Numbered from the stretch's first letter, positions 21,799 to 31,808 are shown. The stretch: 39,031 bases of DNA from Synechococcales cyanobacterium PMM_0083 (GCA_949127665.1 CASBQE010000337.1:1-39031), one strand, 5' to 3'. Program-made: numbers and translations. Notes: generated by a model from the sequence alone, not told the origin.

Positions 21799-23682
21799 CT
21801 AAGCTGGATAGATTCTCAGTCGTCGATTGGGTTCTTCGCCAAAACTGCGTGACTTAAGATGATAATGCTCAACTAGCTCATGCTGCATTTTGCGAACGGT
21901 CGCAGAGCGGGGTAGCAATTCTACAGGTTGCCCTTTAGGAATTACAATTTGTTCGACAGCAAGTCTGGCTTCTTCTAAGGCTTCAATCTCATCGTCATTA
22001 TCGCCTCTTAATAAGTCAAAATCAGTTGCATCGGGAATTCCAGGGTTATCCATATCCAGCATTCGGCGTAAGCCACGAGCAATTTGAGGAATGCTGCTGG
22101 CTTTAATAGTGTGAATGGGGACTTGCCGGGATTTTGCAAATTGGCGCAGTTTTGAATGATTTTTGACATGCGATCGCAGCGCTAAAACGGCATCTGCACT
22201 ATCAATATCTTTGGTTAAGATAACTGGCAATTTTAAGGTGCGAACCACTTGATCAAGCTGATGACGACTCACTCCATACGGATAAATATATAAGAAGTCT
22301 TCCCCGTTTGGACCTAAGCGTCGCTCATCTTTCGCAGTTTCCTCAAAGTCATAGCCATTTCGCTCCAAAGAGTTTTGCAAAAAAGGTTCTGCGGTTTCAT
22401 CGGAAAACAAAGAAGCCTGTAAAGACTCATCCAACAAATGCTCAAATTGCTGCTCATCAGGTAATTTGTTGAGTGCAGCATCTGTTGATAAAGGTCGCAT
22501 TTGACCAGAAGATCGCCATCCCTTCCCCTGAAGATCTGAGCGCCCAATAAAAGGACGACTAACGAGTGAATTATCGCGCTGCCCAAAATCGATGGGAGTT
22601 GATCGTGTTCTGCCAGGTCTAGAGGCTGCGAACTCATCGCTCGACAATTCGTGAGTGACGACTACTTTGCCAGTTTCACTGACTGATCGCACTTGAGGGC
22701 TTGGTTGACGACCCCTCAATAAGCTGTCAACGGTCTCTGCCACCTGTTCATGAACGACCCAACTCTGTCGTTCCATCATTTCAACAGCGATATCAAAAGT
22801 GGGAGGTGCTTTTCGCTCTAGGACGCTTTTTTGACTTCCTCGTCGGCGCGCCTCTTCGTCTCCGAGGGTGACCGATTGAATGCCACCCACTAAATCTGAC
22901 AGGGTTGGATTTTTGATCAGATTCTCTAACCGATTGCCATGAGCAGTTCCTACAAGCTGAACTCCTCGTTCAGCGATCGTGCGGGCTGCTAAAGCCTCAA
23001 GTTCTGTACCGATTTCATCAATCACAATGACTTCTGGCATATGGTTTTCCACTGCCTCAATCATGACTTGGTGTTGTAATTCAGGACGAGCCACTTGCAT
23101 TCTTCGGGCACGACCGATCGCTGGATGAGGCACATCTCCGTCCCCGGCAATTTCATTAGATGTATCAATGATGACCACTCGTTTTTCTAATTCATCTGCC
23201 AAAACACGGGCAATCTCCCGAAGCGCAGTGGTTTTACCCACTCCAGGACGACCCAGCATGAGGATGGATTTGCCGCTTTCTACCAAATCACGAATCATGG
23301 AGATCGTCCCGAAAACAGCACGACCAACTCGACACGTTAGCCCAATAACTTCCCCACGCCGATTACGAATGGCGCTAATGCGATGAAGGGTTCGCTCAAT
23401 GCCAGCGCGATTATCGCCGCCAAAATCACCAACGCTCTTGATACATTCGTTGAGGTCACTTTGGGTAATCGGGATTTCAGAAAGATACTCTGCTTGACCA
23501 GGGAAACGAGCCTCTGGGCGACGACCTAGGTCTAACACAACTTCAATCAGCATGTTGCGTTGAGGATGTTGCTGTAGTTGAAGCTGAATAGAACCCGGAA
23601 GAATGTTAAGCAGTTTATTTAAGTCGTCTGTAATGAGCAAGTCAGCCGATACGGTGTTATCCATCTTGGATGTAGTTTTCAA
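21799..23682 (-). CDS. AAA ATPase with C-terminal R3H nucleic-acid-binding domain (Ycf45-like)
   Basis: Walker A MLGRPGVGKTTALREIARVLADEL, VVIIDTSNEIAGDGDVPHPAIGRARRMQV, VIVIDEIGTELEA; C-terminal RKMQHELVEHYHLKSRSFGEEPNRRLRIYP resembles R3H. Confidence 0.88.
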   Translation of the reverse strand: MKTTSKMDNTVSADLLITDDLNKLLNILPGSIQLQLQQHPQRNMLIEVVLDLGRRPEARFPGQAEYLSEIPITQSDLNECIKSVGDFGGDNRAGIERTLHRISAIRNRRGEVIGLTCRVGRAVFGTISMIRDLVESGKSILMLGRPGVGKTTALREIARVLADELEKRVVIIDTSNEIAGDGDVPHPAIGRARRMQVARPELQHQVMIEAVENHMPEVIVIDEIGTELEALAARTIAERGVQLVGTAHGNRLENLIKNPTLSDLVGGIQSVTLGDEEARRRGSQKSVLERKAPPTFDIAVEMMERQSWVVHEQVAETVDSLLRGRQPSPQVRSVSETGKVVVTHELSSDEFAASRPGRTRSTPIDFGQRDNSLVSRPFIGRSDLQGKGWRSSGQMRPLSTDAALNKLPDEQQFEHLLDESLQASLFSDETAEPFLQNSLERNGYDFEETAKDERRLGPNGEDFLYIYPYGVSRHQLDQVVRTLKLPVILTKDIDSADAVLALRSHVKNHSKLRQFAKSRQVPIHTIKASSIPQIARGLRRMLDMDNPGIPDATDFDLLRGDNDDEIEALEEARLAVEQIVIPKGQPVELLPRSATVRKMQHELVEHYHLKSRSFGEEPNRRLRIYPA

Positions 23683-23848
23683 AAATCACTTAAGGACAAT
23701 TTGAGAGGAGGTTGGCAAACTTGTGAAGCATTTTAATTGCTGCTATTGGAGTGCCAATCAAAAAACTTAGAGCCGTCGTAGATTGCCATGTAGAGGTGCG
23801 TCATGGTCAGAAGAACTGACAGAATTTTGTGATGGAGACATTGAAATC

Positions 23849-25123
23849 TTAGGGTAATTCATAGTTGAATTGCGGTGTTGACCGGAACGGTTTGAGTTGA
23901 GAGACAAGGGAATAGGCAAGCTTCACGGCTTGTTGTAGAGATTGGGGGGCTTGTTCTAAAAGAATCGGCTGAGGCGATCGCAGCGTAGGTACAGATGATT
24001 CAGCAAGGCTTGTGATCAATCGCCCATCTCCTTTTTTACTTGCAAGAACCGACAGCGATTTGTCGATATTTTCTATCGCTTCCAACTGTTCTAAGATGGG
24101 CGACAACAAGGTTCGAGCGTAGCTTCCATAGGCAACTCCTGAAATATGTGAAGGTGAAAGCGGTTGCGTGGGTTGAACTGTTTCAAAATGTGGCGTTTTA
24201 CAGTGCAGCATTGGGCGATCGCTGGAAGGATTAGAAGCTAGCAAGTTGAGCGATCGCAGTTTGGAAACAGTATAGCCATTCGTTCCTCCTGCCAACTGAA
24301 TATATCCTGGCAAGCCTGCAGTTATAACTTTTTGCCCTAACCGAATAGCGGCTCTGGTCGCGCCATTGCCAATATCTCCACTCATCGGGCGACCATCGGT
24401 TTGCCAAATTAGCGGACACGCTAACGGCGAAACAACATCGTAGAGTGCCCAGAGATATTCGAGCAGATTTTCGCCATCAGGGCAACTAATTGCAATGAGT
24501 TGCAGTTGGGGCAACCAAGGTTTAATCGCTGACCAGAGGCGCTGAAAATCTGCAAGCCGCCCTACTTGGGTATGAATTTCGATCGCATCAATGCCCATCT
24601 CTAGCACTAAGGGCGCGATCGCTTGAGCCGTTGAAACATAAGAATAGGCTGAAATGTGTTGAATGGGGCAAATCGGCAAGCAGCGCCCACAACCATAACA
24701 ACGATCTTCAATTACGCCAGTGCTTTTAATCGCATCAGCCGGACAAATCTGTTCACAAGGACGTGGACAATCTGAGGGGCAATTAAGCGGCAAAAATGAT
24801 GCCTTGCGAAAATGAGGATCTTCGCCATCATTTAGACTAACCATCAACAATGGCTTTTGAATAGGGGAAGAATTTTGCAGGCGATTCGTGGAACGCCCCT
24901 TCTGAGAATCGCGATGACTAATCTCCATCGCCACGCGAATTGCTTCTTTTGCAGCGATCACCACGGCTGGATCAGCAGCAATATCTACACAATCTACGCC
25001 AGCCAACGTGTATGCCAACGTTAGGTTGCGAACAGCGGGGAGATTTTGGAAACTGGCTCCGCAGATTAGTTTGAACCAGTGACCTTCTCTTAAGGATTGC
25101 AGCGGATAGTTTTGTTCACTCAC
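23849..25123 (-). CDS. ldpA: LdpA-like iron-sulfur protein (light-dependent period A; circadian input family)
   Basis: Ferredoxin-like cysteine clusters CPSDCPRPCEQICPADAI and CYGCGRCLPICPIQHI; cyanobacterial LdpA-like architecture next to ndhN. Confidence 0.85.
   Translation of the reverse strand: MSEQNYPLQSLREGHWFKLICGASFQNLPAVRNLTLAYTLAGVDCVDIAADPAVVIAAKEAIRVAMEISHRDSQKGRSTNRLQNSSPIQKPLLMVSLNDGEDPHFRKASFLPLNCPSDCPRPCEQICPADAIKSTGVIEDRCYGCGRCLPICPIQHISAYSYVSTAQAIAPLVLEMGIDAIEIHTQVGRLADFQRLWSAIKPWLPQLQLIAISCPDGENLLEYLWALYDVVSPLACPLIWQTDGRPMSGDIGNGATRAAIRLGQKVITAGLPGYIQLAGGTNGYTVSKLRSLNLLASNPSSDRPMLHCKTPHFETVQPTQPLSPSHISGVAYGSYARTLLSPILEQLEAIENIDKSLSVLASKKGDGRLITSLAESSVPTLRSPQPILLEQAPQSLQQAVKLAYSLVSQLKPFRSTPQFNYELP
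24881..24912. repeat. Small palindromic dispersed element, copy B, inside the ldpA CDS
   Basis: GCGATTC-GTGGAACGCCCCTTCTGA-GAATCGC: 7-bp perfect inverted repeat, same arm spacing and same reading frame as copy A. Confidence 0.7.
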
Positions 25124-25201
25124 TCCTTAATGCTAATGCCCTATGAAGAAATTTAGGGTTTTAAGGCGAAAATATTTTAATTTTGGCTTGGGGTGGGTTT
25201 C

Positions 25202-25274
25202 GGCTACGCTCAACCCGCAGACTTTAACTTTTGGCTACGCTCAACCCGCAGACTTTGGGTGTAAGCGTAGCCAA
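25202..25274. repeat. Two direct 24-bp repeats plus an inverted partial copy, intergenic
   Basis: GGCTACGCTCAACCCGCAGACTTT at 25202-25225 and 25233-25256; TTGGCTACGC (25231-25240) pairs with GCGTAGCCAA (25265-25274). Confidence 0.85.
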
Positions 25275-25344
25275 GACATTTACTACAATTTCTGTATTGC
25301 AGCGCCTCTCCAATCAATTCTCCTTCACCATACAGATGAGCAGA

Positions 25345-25845
25345 CTACGCAGACATCACAGCCTGCTTTAAAGGTTGCCAGCGGAAATAGCGATCGCCGC
25401 CAAGTTCCACGGCAATTTTCACTCGTGGCTCTGTGATAGGTAAAGTTGTCAAATATTCAATCTCTTGGCTCGTCAAGATATGACCCTCAATAATCCACAG
25501 CAAAAGCCCTTTAGAGTTGGTAGGCAACTTCTCCAACTCGTAAGTAATGATGGGTGGAATGTAATAACGATACCCAACCATTGCCCCTGTAACCGTACCG
25601 CTTTTTTTACCCAAATGAGGCGGACGAACCCCATGAATCTCGGTTAGATAGGCAGCTACATCTCCTAAACCCCGCGCTGTAATGGTCAGAGAATTATATC
25701 CAGCAGCCCGAATTCGGCGCTGATAGCGTCCTTCAAAACCACCCTCTAGAGGAACATACAAACCTAACGAACCATAGAGTTCCAAATCTCGGATCAACTT
25801 TTTGCCAGTTGTAATTAGGGGCATCGATTTCTCTCTAACTATCAA
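25345..25845 (-). CDS. ndhN: NAD(P)H-quinone oxidoreductase subunit N
   Basis: MPLITTGKKLIRDLELYGSLGLYVPLEGGFEGRYQRRIRAAGYNSLTITARGLGDVAAYLTEIHGVRPPHLGK. Confidence 0.95.
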   Translation of the reverse strand: MIVREKSMPLITTGKKLIRDLELYGSLGLYVPLEGGFEGRYQRRIRAAGYNSLTITARGLGDVAAYLTEIHGVRPPHLGKKSGTVTGAMVGYRYYIPPIITYELEKLPTNSKGLLLWIIEGHILTSQEIEYLTTLPITEPRVKIAVELGGDRYFRWQPLKQAVMSA

Positions 25846-26024
25846 AAGTTTCTAAAACAATGTAGCCGAAAGCAACCTAAGCGACATTTCAACGCCTCGA
25901 TCGCCTACCTATACCACACCAATAGTCTCTCATACTCTATAAAAAAGCTTCAAGCTAGAACAATAGAGTTTTGCTATTGCTGGAATCAGAACAATCAAAA
26001 AATCTTTTCACCCATAAACACAAA

Positions 26025-26528
26025 TCAACTAGAAAGCCTACTCCCGTGTCTCAATGTGTTAACGGTTTGAGGCAAAACTCCAACCATTAAAGCAAAGGCT
26101 TCGTCAGGAATTTTAGCAACAGTATCCGCTCCAAAGTAGTTGTCAAACTGATTTAAAATCATCTGCGCTCTTTGGGATGGAATGGGGTTATCAGTCAGTT
26201 GATGAGTCAACCGAATCCACTGTCGCCGAATGAGATAGGCTTTTTGCCGCTCTTCTTGATCTTCAGGGCAAACCAAAGACAGTTCTCCCACGGGCAGTAC
26301 ATGATGGGAATTTACATCAAAAAAACTGCCGATCGCAGCCCCAGGACCGGCAAATTCTGCATAAAACTGCTTATAAATGATCAGCCCATTTCGCCGTCTA
26401 CTATTGACCATCCAAAGCTGCCCACTAGTTAGTTGGCACAGCACAAGGCTGCTAGCTTGTTCTTCAGGATTGGGAGGGGAGCTTGGACTTTCCGTCATAT
26501 TGCTGTGATCAATCAACAAATTACTCAA
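26025..26528 (-). CDS. Conserved cyanobacterial protein of unknown function
   Basis: 167-aa ORF with protein-like composition (LVCQLTSGQLWMVNSRRRNGLIIYKQFYAEFAGPGAAIGSFFDVNSHHVLPVGEL); the start may be the internal ATG at 26498. Confidence 0.7.
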   Translation of the reverse strand: MSNLLIDHSNMTESPSSPPNPEEQASSLVLCQLTSGQLWMVNSRRRNGLIIYKQFYAEFAGPGAAIGSFFDVNSHHVLPVGELSLVCPEDQEERQKAYLIRRQWIRLTHQLTDNPIPSQRAQMILNQFDNYFGADTVAKIPDEAFALMVGVLPQTVNTLRHGSRLSS

Positions 26529-26610
26529 CCTGCTAGAAATGGTAACCCCTTAGATTTGAAAACAAGCATTGACATGGTAGATCACCCAATTGTTTCAGTC
26601 AATTCGAGCT

Positions 26611-27813
26611 TTACTTTTCAGGTAATTTGTACTGGCTTACAATTCGCTTAGCGTACTCAGGAACATGAGCTTCTAGCTTTTCGGGATAGTTGCGCTTGAC
26701 GTAGAGATAGTTGCGGGTGAAGTGAGAGTCAATTGAAAAGCGGGCATATTCCAAACCTTTCGGACCAATGCGCTCAATTACTACGCCCATTAGCTTGGCT
26801 GCCCACATTGGCAAAGTTACGCCTTTATCGTAAGCAGGAATGCTTTGCTGAACCGCTTCTTTGCGATCGCCCTGTGACATTACAGGTTTGGTTTCAATCT
26901 GATCTTGCATAAGATCCAGCATCTCCTGACCGCGATCGTTCCGAACCACAAGCCACTGCCAGCCAAAGGGTGCGCCCATATAGCCCACCACCAAATCTGC
27001 CAAAGAATTCACATAGTCAAAGCAACTCATGCAGGATGGCGCAAACACATCTTTAAGTTGATTAGTTTTTAAGCCAAAGAAAGGCACAGTTTCCGTGGAG
27101 CCATCTTCATGTTTGAAATGCACCCGAAAATCCTGCATGAATTCGTAGGAAACCACGGTGGAGGGCGATCGACTGGTGGTGTCCAAAAACTTTTGCAATC
27201 CAGCACGAGTCACATTATCGACACAGGGCGTTCCCAATACATACAGCTTTTCCAAGCCCAGTTGCTTTTCTACCGTCCGCAGCGCTTGAATTTGACAACC
27301 GACTCCGATCACCAGCAACCGCTTCATGCCCGATTGTTCAATTTGCTCTAACACCGACAAATTGGGGGAAAGGGTTGGTTTATTGACTCGCGCCGCCAAA
27401 ATTTCTTCTGGCGTACGGGCAATAATAGGTTTGGGCTGAAAGCGGTCTTCCTCGGTGTTCTGAACACACACAACCCCTTCGACCATGCCGCGATTCAGCA
27501 TCTCGATCGCAATACTGCTGACAATTCCCGTCCATTGCGCTCCGGCGATCGGCTCTGTTTTTCGCGCCGCTGTCATACTTTGATGCACGCCAAAGTACCA
27601 CTCGTCTTCGCTATCTAGATTGCGGCTGCGATCGTGGGTTTCTTCCTCCAGTTCTGCAATATGCTGGGTTAAAAAAGCGCAAGCGTCTTTCACATAGTGA
27701 ATGTAGTGGGTGTCGCACAGCCCGCATTCACTGCACAATTCTTTTGCAGGGCGACGGCTAGTGGGTTTGAGCGCTTTGGCTTTCTTATGAGAATCAATGG
27801 CAGCCATAGTCAA
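26611..27813 (-). CDS. bciB: Coenzyme F420 hydrogenase/dehydrogenase beta-subunit family; probable 8-vinyl reductase (BciB/slr1923-like)
   Basis: CSECGLCDTHYIHYVKDAC; LLVIGVGCQIQALRTVEKQLGLEKLYVLGTPCVDN; FAPSCMSCFDYVNSLADLVVGYMGAP. Confidence 0.85.
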   Translation of the reverse strand: MTMAAIDSHKKAKALKPTSRRPAKELCSECGLCDTHYIHYVKDACAFLTQHIAELEEETHDRSRNLDSEDEWYFGVHQSMTAARKTEPIAGAQWTGIVSSIAIEMLNRGMVEGVVCVQNTEEDRFQPKPIIARTPEEILAARVNKPTLSPNLSVLEQIEQSGMKRLLVIGVGCQIQALRTVEKQLGLEKLYVLGTPCVDNVTRAGLQKFLDTTSRSPSTVVSYEFMQDFRVHFKHEDGSTETVPFFGLKTNQLKDVFAPSCMSCFDYVNSLADLVVGYMGAPFGWQWLVVRNDRGQEMLDLMQDQIETKPVMSQGDRKEAVQQSIPAYDKGVTLPMWAAKLMGVVIERIGPKGLEYARFSIDSHFTRNYLYVKRNYPEKLEAHVPEYAKRIVSQYKLPEK

Positions 27814-27963
27814 AGGTTGTGATTAAAAGTTTTTTAGACATGTCTAGAGTCTTTCTCACCATACCTTAGCGAAGATGTCAGATGTTCGCGGTGTGCGAAA
27901 TGCTGTCGGGAGATCGTGATGTTAAGCCACTGGACATGCTAAACAATTGTGAGATATTCCACT

Positions 27964-28440
27964 ATGGATCTACCTACTATTCGCGTCTCTGTTGGTGCAT
28001 ATATCATCCGCAAAAGCTTTCAAGGGTATCAACTGTTGTTGTTTCACCATCCCGATTGTCCTGAAACGCCGCTACAAATTCCTGGAGGCGGAGTCGATGC
28101 CGGTGAAACCCATGAGCAGGCTTTGCATCGAGAGATCTGGGAAGAATCAGGTTTAACAAACTTGCGCTTAATTCGCAAACTTGGCATTGCTGGAAGTTGT
28201 TGGCTCCAGCCTCGCAAGCTGATTTCCCAACGTCATTGCTTCCTGCTAGAAGCAACGGATGACACATTGGATCATTGGCAGCATGTCGTTCAAGGAGACG
28301 GTATGGATTTGGGAATGGTGTTTTCTTACTTTTGGCTGCGTCCGACTCCGGATTTTGCCATTTCTCACGACTTGGGGTGGTTCTTGTATCTCAATCATAT
28401 TCCAGAGCTTTACCAGAACGTTCTGATGCAACACAGTTAA
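27964..28440 (+). CDS. NUDIX hydrolase
   Basis: NUDIX box GGGVDAGETHEQALHREIWEESGL; start at MDLPTIRVSV assumed. Confidence 0.9.
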   Translation: MDLPTIRVSVGAYIIRKSFQGYQLLLFHHPDCPETPLQIPGGGVDAGETHEQALHREIWEESGLTNLRLIRKLGIAGSCWLQPRKLISQRHCFLLEATDDTLDHWQHVVQGDGMDLGMVFSYFWLRPTPDFAISHDLGWFLYLNHIPELYQNVLMQHS

Positions 28441-28706
28441 ATCGCCTGAATCCATTCTTTCACTTCATAGTCAGTCCATACACCGTTTTGCCAGTAGGGG
28501 TCAGATTCAATCAGTTGGCGGATGGTGGCTTCATCGTCCGCTTCGTAAATGCCAAAGCATTGGGTCAGATCTTTGGTCGGTCCAATTGTGATCAATACTG
28601 CGGCTGCTTTTTGCTGAGCCAATCCATCTAAATGAGCCTGACGGTGAGGAGCGCGTTTTTCTAAAACGTCGTTGCAGTAGGTGCCCCACATAATATATTT
28701 CGGCAT
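28437..28706 (-). CDS. YciI-family protein
   Basis: RQAHLDGLAQQKAAAVLITIGPTKDLTQCFGIYEADDEATIRQLIESDPYWQNGVWTDYEVKEW. Confidence 0.85.
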   Translation of the reverse strand: MPKYIMWGTYCNDVLEKRAPHRQAHLDGLAQQKAAAVLITIGPTKDLTQCFGIYEADDEATIRQLIESDPYWQNGVWTDYEVKEWIQAI

Positions 28707-28749
28707 AGGAGATTTGGGTGTTGATTAAGGTGTGGAAAAGATAGGGCAA

Positions 28750-29337
28750 TCAGGACTGAAGTGCAAATACTTGATCGATGATCAGTTTCCAGGCAGGAAT
28801 GAGTGGCGATCGCAGACATTCTGCCCCCACAAAAACCGTATCTTCATATTGACCCTCCACCCATTGGCAAACCGTGATTTGCCGAGTTTCAGGGTCAACA
28901 ATCCAATATTCAGCAATTTCTCTGGCGGCGTATTCTGTGTGTTTATGGCGATAGTCACGAGTGCGATTGGCAGCACCGGGGCTGACAATTTCAATTACCA
29001 GTGCGGGAGGCGGCAAATCGCGGGTGAGAATGTTTCGTTTGCTGTCAACCAGTGCGGCTCTTGATTCCTCCGTGTGAACGACCAAATCGGGTAAGCGACA
29101 TTTTGCTCTGCGCCCTGTCACTTCAATTTCGAGGTCTTTGTAGGCTAAAAGAGTCAAAGGAAAAAACTTTAGCAGTTCAATCAGCAAAAATCTGGCAAGG
29201 TCACAATTTCCCAGGCTTTCCGGCGGCAGTTCAAAAAGTTCTCCATTGACCAATTCGTAGCGAGTATCGGTGCCATCGTCGTAGGCAAGATATTCCTCCA
29301 TCGTCATCAGTTTTTGGGTCGTAATAGCTTGGCTCAT
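28750..29337 (-). CDS. Uma2-family (DUF820) putative restriction-endonuclease-like protein
   Basis: [31 protein letters not shown] ... LPDLVVH ... [37 protein letters not shown]. Confidence 0.9.
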   Translation of the reverse strand: MSQAITTQKLMTMEEYLAYDDGTDTRYELVNGELFELPPESLGNCDLARFLLIELLKFFPLTLLAYKDLEIEVTGRRAKCRLPDLVVHTEESRAALVDSKRNILTRDLPPPALVIEIVSPGAANRTRDYRHKHTEYAAREIAEYWIVDPETRQITVCQWVEGQYEDTVFVGAECLRSPLIPAWKLIIDQVFALQS

Positions 29338-29354
29338 GGCATTTCCCCTAGCTT

Positions 29355-31808
29355 CTAACTTCTCAAATCAACTCTAAATTTTTCCACCAGAGTTTCGCGG
29401 ACTTTTTGCTGAATCGGGTTGATGTCCTCCTCGGTGAGGGTGCGATCGCCCGATCGATAAACTAACCGAAATGCCAAACTGCGCTGACCTTCAGGGACGT
29501 TTTGACCGCGATATTCATCAAATAAATCGATGGAATCTAACAGGGTGCCCCCGGCAGTGCGGATGGTACGTTCAATGTCTGCGACTGAAAACTGGGTGGG
29601 CACGAAAAAGGCTATATCGCGATCGGAGGCAGGAAACGTAGAGAACTGGTTGAAATTGGGCATAAGCATGTCTTCTTGATCAAGCTGGCTCAGTAGTGCA
29701 TCCAGATCTAACTCAAAAGCATACACTTCATCGGGAAAGCCACGTTCCAACCGAAGTTGTGGATGCAATTGCCCAAAGGTGCCCAAACGATTCCCACGCA
29801 CCCAAAGCGACGCAGTCCGACCCGGATGGAGGCGATGATCTCGCAGGTCAGGCTGATATTCCACAGCCAGTCCTAGTCTGCGAAACACGCTTTCCAGCAG
29901 CCCTTTTGCTTCAAACCAGGTGGTGGGTTTGTCGCGCCCTGCTTGCACCCATTTACCGTAAACGGGGTCGCCGCCAAAAATACCCGCGATCGCATCGGCT
30001 TCTTGCAGCCCTTCTTCTTCAGACCAAAAGATGCGCCCACATTCAAACCCTTGCAGCGCTCCATTGCCTTGCTCTAGGTTGTATTGAAACGCATCAATTA
30101 AACCTGACAATAAGTTGGTTCTAAGAGCAGAGTAATCAGGAAAGAGGGGATTGGATAGAACGACTTGGCGCTCTTCACCAGGTTTGACTAGGGAATAGTG
30201 GGAGAGTTCAGTAAGCCCTACCGCACGGAATGCTTCTCGAATGTTGCGGGTTAGTTGCTGCTCAATCGATAAATAGCCAGCTTCTGTTTTTTCAGGTAAG
30301 GTTTCAGAGAAGTTGTTATAGCCATACAGACGAGCAATTTCTTCAATCAGATCAATTTCTCGTTCTAAATCGCGATAGCGGTAAGGTGGCACGGTGACGT
30401 TCCATACGCCTTCGGACGTTAACGAAGACACTTCACATCCTAAGGCTTTTAAAATCCGTTCAACTTCCGGAGATTGCAGTTCGCCCAGGTCTTCACCCAG
30501 AGTGACGGGACCTAAAATCTGGTTGACTCGTTCTAACCGTAGCTCAATCGATCGCGTCATGCTGGACTGATTGCGCGTATCGACGATTGATTGGGCTGCG
30601 ATCGCTCCGCCTGCTAATTCTGCAATCAGCGCTAGGGCACGACGACAGGCAAATTCTAGCTCTGCCTGGTTGACTCCTCGCTCATAGCGCGCTGAAGCCT
30701 CGGTGCGTAACCCTTGAGAGCGAGCAGATCGCCGGATTGCAGCAGAGTCAAATAATGCTGCTTCCAGCATCAAGTTTTGGGTGCCTTCGTCTACTTCAGA
30801 CTCTTCGCCACCCATCACCCCTGCGAGTGCTACAGGCTTATCATTGGCGGTGATTAATAAGGCTTGCTCTCCAAAAGTTCGCGTTTGCCCATCTAGCGTT
30901 TTCAAGGTTTCGCCTGCGTTGGCAAACCGCACACCCATGGACAGGGGAGTTCCTAGCGGCTGATTGCTGACTGTTAGGAGGCGATCGCGATCAAATGCGT
31001 GTAGCGGTTGCCCCCATTCCAGCAAGACGTAGTTTGTTACATCCACCACATTGTTGACGGGGCGCACACCAGACGCTTGCAACCGTTGCTGTAGCCAAAT
31101 CGGAGAGGGAGCGATCGCAATTCCTGTCACCTCTGTCCCAATATAGGTTGGGCAAGCCTGAGATTCAGAAATTTTGAGCAAAAGGGTACTGGCATCGGAT
31201 GGTACTTCTAGCTCTGGCACTTGAGGCAAGCGTAGGGCCGCGCCCGTCAGCGCCACAATCTCCCGCGCAATTCCTACCAGGCTCAAAGCATCTGCCCGAT
31301 TTGCGGTAGAAGTGAGATCCAAAATCACATCATCCAGCCCCAACAACGGACGAACGTCCATGCCGGGTTTAAGAGACTCATCCTCAAACCGATGAATTCC
31401 CGCAGATTCTTTTGCTAATCCCAATTCTGCAAGGGAACAAATCATCCCTTCGGATGCAACCCCGCGCAGGGTTGCAGGCTTAATTTTAAGCCCATCTGCT
31501 CCCGCTTTCGGTAAAGTAGCCCCCAGGGTGGCAACTGGGACAAACAGGTTGGCTTGAACGTTGGCTGCTCCACAGACGATGGTAGAGTGCTGTGCTTGAC
31601 CAATATCAACGGTGCAAACGCTCAATTTATCGGCGTTAGGGTGCTGTTCTCGTTTTAGAACTTTGCCAACGATTACCCCTTCTGCCCAAGTCCGACGATC
31701 TTCAATATCTTCCACTTCAAATCCTGCCATCGTCAGCATCTCTGCCAATTCTGCTGGAGTGATGGAGATGTCAACTAGTTCTCGCAACCAGTTCAAAGAA
31801 ATACGCAT
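29355..31808 (-). CDS. pheT: Phenylalanine--tRNA ligase subunit beta
   Basis: [35 protein letters not shown], tRNA-binding domain, [10 protein letters not shown]-terminal anticodon-binding [16 protein letters not shown]. Confidence 0.97.
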   Translation of the reverse strand: MRISLNWLRELVDISITPAELAEMLTMAGFEVEDIEDRRTWAEGVIVGKVLKREQHPNADKLSVCTVDIGQAQHSTIVCGAANVQANLFVPVATLGATLPKAGADGLKIKPATLRGVASEGMICSLAELGLAKESAGIHRFEDESLKPGMDVRPLLGLDDVILDLTSTANRADALSLVGIAREIVALTGAALRLPQVPELEVPSDASTLLLKISESQACPTYIGTEVTGIAIAPSPIWLQQRLQASGVRPVNNVVDVTNYVLLEWGQPLHAFDRDRLLTVSNQPLGTPLSMGVRFANAGETLKTLDGQTRTFGEQALLITANDKPVALAGVMGGEESEVDEGTQNLMLEAALFDSAAIRRSARSQGLRTEASARYERGVNQAELEFACRRALALIAELAGGAIAAQSIVDTRNQSSMTRSIELRLERVNQILGPVTLGEDLGELQSPEVERILKALGCEVSSLTSEGVWNVTVPPYRYRDLEREIDLIEEIARLYGYNNFSETLPEKTEAGYLSIEQQLTRNIREAFRAVGLTELSHYSLVKPGEERQVVLSNPLFPDYSALRTNLLSGLIDAFQYNLEQGNGALQGFECGRIFWSEEEGLQEADAIAGIFGGDPVYGKWVQAGRDKPTTWFEAKGLLESVFRRLGLAVEYQPDLRDHRLHPGRTASLWVRGNRLGTFGQLHPQLRLERGFPDEVYAFELDLDALLSQLDQEDMLMPNFNQFSTFPASDRDIAFFVPTQFSVADIERTIRTAGGTLLDSIDLFDEYRGQNVPEGQRSLAFRLVYRSGDRTLTEEDINPIQQKVRETLVEKFRVDLRS

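Noticed and set aside
25961-25979. CAATAG-N7-CTATTG stem between ndhN and the unknown protein
   Set aside because: Only 6-bp arms and no T-tract; insufficient for a terminator call.
29696-30124. 142-aa plus-strand ORF opposite pheT
   Set aside because: Shadow ORF fully inside the conserved pheT gene.
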